Below, in pieces: positions 60,725 through 64,000 of a DNA stretch of 64,000 bases. The DNA comes from Enterobacter genomosp. O (GTDB lineage: Bacteria; Pseudomonadota; Gammaproteobacteria; Enterobacterales; Enterobacteriaceae): assembly GCF_001022965.1 (NCBI RefSeq), contig NZ_LECZ01000022.1, positions 186,001-250,000 of the forward strand. Direction: 5' to 3'. The position numbers were made by a program, and so were the translations under genes. The first letter of the stretch is position 1, and each line of letters begins with the position of its first letter. Under the pieces are notes generated by a model. That model made no database searches. It saw only the letters and a program-made list of their open reading frames with translations, and was not told where the DNA came from.

Positions 60725-61549
60725 TTAACGCAGCAGAGACAGAACGGTCTGTGGAACCTGGTTTGCCTGAGACAGAACAGAAGTACCAGCCTGCTGCAGG
60801 ATCTGCGCGCGGGACATGTTGGAAACTTCAGTTGCGTAGTCAGCGTCCTGGATACGGGACTGAGCAGCAGACAGGTTGTTAGAGGTGTTGTTCAGGTTGT
60901 TGATTGCAGAAGTGAAGCGGTTCTGCACAGCACCCAGGCCTGAACGAGCGGTATCAACTTTAGCGATAGCTTTGTCAATGGTGTCCAGATCGGTAGCGGT
61001 CATTGCTTTCAGGTCGATAGCGTTCACGCCCAGAGTGGTGGTGTCAGCTTTAGCACCGCTCAGGTCCAGATCGATGGTGTCGCCGTCGTTCACGCCAACC
61101 TGAATTTTAACCACACCAGCAGTACCTGCAGAACCGTCCAGCAGTTTGATGCCGTTGAAGTCAGTTTTGCCTGCAACACGGTTGATTTCAGCCAGACGAG
61201 CGGTAACTTCATCCTGCAGAGATGCCAGGTCAGATGCGCTGTTGGTGCCGTTGCTTGCCTGAACAGCCAGTTCACGAACACGCTGCAAGTTGCTGTTGAT
61301 TTCGTTCAGAGAACCTTCAGCAGTCTGCGCCATGGAGATACCGTCGTTGGCGTTACGTGCAGCCTGGTTCATCCCTTTGATCTGAGCGGTCATGCGGTTT
61401 GCAATCGCCTGGCCAGCGGCATCGTCTTTCGCGCTGTTGATACGCAGACCTGAAGACAGACGCTCAATAGCAGTGCCCAGAGAAGACTGAGATTTGTTCA
61501 GGTTGTTCTGAGTAGTCAGGGACAACAGGTTAGTATTGATAACTGCCAT
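60725..61549 (-). CDS. fliC: Flagellin FliC (short form)
   Basis: A 274-residue flagellin, secreted without a signal peptide and polymerised into the filament. Conserved D0/D1 regions are residues 1-140 (AVINTNLLSLTTQNNLNKSQ start) and 200-274 (AQILQQAGTSVLSQANQVPQ). Only about 60 residues lie between, so the usual surface domains D2 and D3 are essentially missing; E. coli K-12 FliC has 498 residues. The central part holds five lysines. A sigma28 promoter is upstream and AAGGAAAG precedes the ATG. Confidence 0.97.
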   Translation of the reverse strand: MAVINTNLLSLTTQNNLNKSQSSLGTAIERLSSGLRINSAKDDAAGQAIANRMTAQIKGMNQAARNANDGISMAQTAEGSLNEINSNLQRVRELAVQASNGTNSASDLASLQDEVTARLAEINRVAGKTDFNGIKLLDGSAGTAGVVKIQVGVNDGDTIDLDLSGAKADTTTLGVNAIDLKAMTATDLDTIDKAIAKVDTARSGLGAVQNRFTSAINNLNNTSNNLSAAQSRIQDADYATEVSNMSRAQILQQAGTSVLSQANQVPQTVLSLLR

Positions 61550-61623
61550 AATTTTCTTTCCTTCAAAAATTGGGTTTTAGGTCCGGTGCCTAACACTCAC
61601 AGCGTCTCTCACCGTCAACAAGG

Positions 61624-61650
61624 TTATCGACGGGTCCCCAAAAGACTTTA
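61624..61650 (-). promoter_or_regulatory. Sigma28 promoter of fliC
   Basis: Minus strand TAAAGTCT, 11 bp, GTCGATAA: one mismatch in each element to the consensus, exact spacing. RNA would start about 67 bp before fliC. Confidence 0.85.
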
Positions 61651-61885
61651 GAATCAATTTTGAAAAAATTATAAATTAATGATTTTTAATGGTTTTATTT
61701 TTAAAAAATCAATTAAGGTTCACCAGAGGTTTATTATTTACGCTTTTTTAACCCACAAAGAGATGTCAAAAAAGGCACACGCTTATTCCTGTTTTCACTG
61801 CGCCGATAATGTTCCTAAAGTGCAATCCTTTCATTTACCCCGCCAGGACGCGTCTATTCTTTGGATTATTTTTTTCTCACCGTCG

Positions 61886-61912
61886 TAAACTTTTGCGTCA
61901 AGAGGCCGATAA
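61886..61912 (+). promoter_or_regulatory. Sigma28 promoter of fliDST
   Basis: TAAACTTT, 11 bp, GCCGATAA: one mismatch to consensus with exact spacing, 38 bp before the fliD start. Confidence 0.88.
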
Positions 61913-61950
61913 GAGTCCTGAACTACTTTCGTATTTTAAGGAAAATATGC

Positions 61951-63375
61951 ATGGCTACTATCAGTAACCTCGGAATAGGTTCTGCAGGACTCGGGGATTT
62001 ATATAATCAGTTGGAAGCGGCAGAGAAAACCAAGCTGACGACGATTACTTCCCAGCAATCAACGTATAACGCACAGTTAAGTGCTTACGGCAAACTGCAG
62101 AGCGCCATGACATCGCTGCAGACTGCGACCGCTGCACTTGGCAAAGCAACCACCTGGAACTCAACGTCCGTTAGCAGCACCAACACGGCCTTTACTGCCA
62201 CAACAACGGCTGACGCCTCAGTGGGTTCCTTTGTTGTCAACGTCAACCAGGTTGCAAAGGCACAGGCGCTCACCACGGGCTCCTATGCAAACAACACGGA
62301 TCTGCTGGGCGATACGACAGGTACGACGCGTAAAATCACCATCACCCAGCCGGGTACGAAGACACCTTTAGAGGTGACCCTGGCGGATGACGATACGTCG
62401 CTGGCAGGCATTGCGAGCGCCATTAATAAAGCGAACGGCAACGTCACCGCCAGCGTCATTAAAGCGAAAGACGGTGATTACCGCCTGATGCTGTCGTCAA
62501 AAACCACCGGTACGGATGGTGTGATGACCATCAGCGTCACCGGCGACGACAAGCTGCAAAGCGTCATTGGCTACGACTCAACCACCAAAACGGGCGCGCT
62601 GTCGGTGAATACCGCCGCACAGAACGCGATTGTGGTCGTGAATGACATCCCTATCGAGCGGCAATCGAATACCATTTCCGATGCGCTGCCTGGGGTGACC
62701 TTCACCGTGAAGGCCGAAAGCAAAGCGGATGAAACCCTTGAGGTGACACGCGCAACGGATGCTAACCAGAAAGCGGTTACGGACTGGGTTACGGCATACA
62801 ACTCGCTGCAGTCCACCATCAACAGCCTGACTAAATATGTTCCGGTAGATGCGGGTTCGGGCAGCCAGTCCACCAGCAACGGCGCGCTGGTCGGTGATGC
62901 GAACGTGCGTGGTATCCAGTCCCAGCTGCGCGGCCTGCTGACCGAAGTACAGGCCGGCTCCGTTCAGATCATGGCACAGCTGGGCATTACCCAGGATCCG
63001 GTAAAAGGATCGGACGGTACCGTCGGTAACCTGAAAGTTGATACCGATAAGCTGAAAAAAGCGCTGACCGACAACCCGAACGCCGTACAGCAGTATTTTG
63101 TCGGTGACGGAAAGAAAACCGGTATGGCGACCCAGATGAACAACACGCTGACCACTATGCTCAGCACCAGTACCGGCAGCGCCGGGGTGATCCAGAACGC
63201 GAAAGACGGGATCAACAAAACGCTGAAAACACTGGGTGAACGTTACGATGCTATGGATGCCCAAATTGAAGCCACCATGGCGCGTTACAAAACGCAGTTC
63301 ACCAGTCTGGACGTATTAGTCACCAAAATGACCAGCACGGCCAACTACCTGACCCAACAGTTCTCACAAAAGTAG
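61951..63375 (+). CDS. fliD: Flagellar filament cap FliD
   Basis: A 474-residue cap protein (HAP2) that folds flagellin at the growing tip. Conserved N-terminus ATISNLGIGSAGLGDLYNQL and C-terminal coiled coil (GERYDAMDAQIEATMARYKT ... YLTQQFSQK) form the leg region; the middle (about 70-400) is Thr/Ser-rich and forms the head. The ATG at 61951 has AAGGA about 8 nt upstream; the frame is open to 61861 without family support. Confidence 0.95.
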   Translation: MATISNLGIGSAGLGDLYNQLEAAEKTKLTTITSQQSTYNAQLSAYGKLQSAMTSLQTATAALGKATTWNSTSVSSTNTAFTATTTADASVGSFVVNVNQVAKAQALTTGSYANNTDLLGDTTGTTRKITITQPGTKTPLEVTLADDDTSLAGIASAINKANGNVTASVIKAKDGDYRLMLSSKTTGTDGVMTISVTGDDKLQSVIGYDSTTKTGALSVNTAAQNAIVVVNDIPIERQSNTISDALPGVTFTVKAESKADETLEVTRATDANQKAVTDWVTAYNSLQSTINSLTKYVPVDAGSGSQSTSNGALVGDANVRGIQSQLRGLLTEVQAGSVQIMAQLGITQDPVKGSDGTVGNLKVDTDKLKKALTDNPNAVQQYFVGDGKKTGMATQMNNTLTTMLSTSTGSAGVIQNAKDGINKTLKTLGERYDAMDAQIEATMARYKTQFTSLDVLVTKMTSTANYLTQQFSQK

Positions 63376-63390
63376 TCGTAGCATTTAGGA

Positions 63391-63801
63391 GTGGATATGT
63401 ATAAGACCTCTGGTGTTCAATCCTATCAGCAGATAGGCGTCGAAAGCGCAGTTATGAATGCCAGTCCACACCAGCTGATTGTCATGTTGTTCGACGGGGC
63501 GCAAAGCGCCCTTGTCCGCGCGCGTTTGTTCCTGGAAGCCGGACAAATTCGTGAAAAAGGCGAAGCCTTATCCAAAGCCATTAACATCATCGACAACGGT
63601 TTAAAAGCAGGACTGAACATGGAGGTTGAGAGCGAGTTGTCCGGTAATCTTGCCTCCTTGTACGAATATATGGTTCGACGTTTGTTGCTGGCGAATATCA
63701 GTAACGACGTAGACGCAATTGTTGAAGTCGAGGGTTTATTAAACAACATTGCGGATGCATGGAAGCAAATTGGCCCCAATGCGTCCACTATTTCAGGATA
63801 A
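63391..63801 (+). CDS. fliS: Flagellin export chaperone FliS
   Basis: A 136-residue helical chaperone that binds the FliC C-terminus in the cytoplasm and delivers it to FlhA. N-terminal YQQIGVESAVMNASPHQLIVMLFDGA is diagnostic. It follows fliD by 15 bp with AGGAGTG before the ATG. Confidence 0.96.
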   Translation: MDMYKTSGVQSYQQIGVESAVMNASPHQLIVMLFDGAQSALVRARLFLEAGQIREKGEALSKAINIIDNGLKAGLNMEVESELSGNLASLYEYMVRRLLLANISNDVDAIVEVEGLLNNIADAWKQIGPNASTISG

Positions 63802-63806
63802 TTTTG

Positions 63807-64000
63807 ATGAATAGTCCCAGCGCAGCGCTTAGCCACTGGCAGGCGTTACATGCTCAGAGCATTGCTATGCTAAATCTCGCTCATTCTGGTCAATGGGATG
63901 CGCTTATCGAGCAGGAAATGCATTACGTACAACTGGTGGAAAGGATTTCTCAAACGCCCATCATGTCATGCCCTCCGGCTCAGGTTGAGCAAGCGCGTGC
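63807..64000 (+). CDS. fliT: FliT, FliD chaperone and FlhDC antagonist (partial)
   Basis: The gene starts at the ATG at 63807, 5 bp after fliS, and runs off the right edge after about 64 codons. The visible N-terminus (ALSHWQALHAQSIAMLNLAH, QWDALIEQEMHYV) matches enterobacterial FliT, which binds FliD for export and inhibits FlhD4C2 when free. fliDST form one operon. Confidence 0.9.
   Translation, partial: MNSPSAALSHWQALHAQSIAMLNLAHSGQWDALIEQEMHYVQLVERISQTPIMSCPPAQVEQAR

Larger units (their letters stand above)
61550..61950. other. fliC / fliD divergent promoter region
   Basis: 400 bp, AT-rich, with back-to-back sigma28 promoters at 61624-61650 (minus) and 61886-61912 (plus). A second GCCGATAA at 61802-61809 lacks a matching -35. 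No gene is supported in between. Confidence 0.75.

Noticed and set aside
61802..61809. Second sigma28 promoter before fliD
   Set aside because: The -10 GCCGATAA is exact, but the sequence 11 bp upstream does not resemble TAAAGTTT.

Overview
The window is a chromosomal segment of an Enterobacter-like member of the Enterobacteriaceae. Gene order follows the E. coli/Salmonella flagellar region: flhEAB, cheZYBR, tap, tar, cheWA, motBA, flhCD, uspC, otsAB, araHGF, ftnB, yecJ, azuC, yecR, ftnA, tyrP, yecA, then leuZ, cysT, glyW, pgsA, uvrC, uvrY, yecF, sdiA, tcyNL, dcyD, tcyJ, fliZA, fliB, fliC, fliDST. Proteins are close to their E. coli counterparts in length and motifs. The presence of fliB, a rhamnogalacturonide-use pair and a Csu-type pilus cluster fits Enterobacter or a near relative; species cannot be fixed from this alone.

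Region by region: 1-2330 holds a rhamnogalacturonide uptake and cleavage pair (rhiT-rhiN like) with a KdgR-like box. 2589-12713 and 19982-25414 are flagellar secretion, chemotaxis, motor and master-regulator genes. The chemotaxis block is split between cheW and tar by a five-gene Csu-like archaic chaperone-usher pilus operon (12740-17967) and a dicarboxylate/amino-acid symporter gene (18398-19669). tar carries an in-frame TGA. 26209-32609 holds uspC, trehalose synthesis and arabinose import. 33398-39631 holds ferritins, a C4-dicarboxylate carrier, the small protein AzuC, tyrP and yecA. 40057-45063 is an additional branched-chain amino-acid-type ABC transporter. 45076-49399 is a decayed prophage bounded by 126-bp direct repeats that include part of leuZ; its only intact gene is an AT-rich acyltransferase. 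49345-54361 holds three tRNAs, pgsA, uvrC, uvrY and sdiA. 54583-64000 holds cystine/cysteine handling genes and fliZ-fliA-fliB-fliC with divergent fliD-fliS-fliT.

How it works together: FlhDC turns on the flagellar cascade, and FliA (sigma28) reads the late promoters. Sigma28 promoter matches are visible before tar, fliC and fliD, and inside the 3' end of flhC. The last one is followed by a terminator before motA, the arrangement expected for the small RNA MotR. CheA, CheW, CheR, CheB, CheY and CheZ with the Tap receptor make a complete signalling set, but Tar is cut after its HAMP region.

I found no CRISPR array and no clear novel multi-gene system. The most unusual points are the tar nonsense codon, the pilus and transporter inserted in the chemotaxis operon, the 274-residue flagellin kept beside a flagellin lysine methylase, and the leuZ prophage scar.
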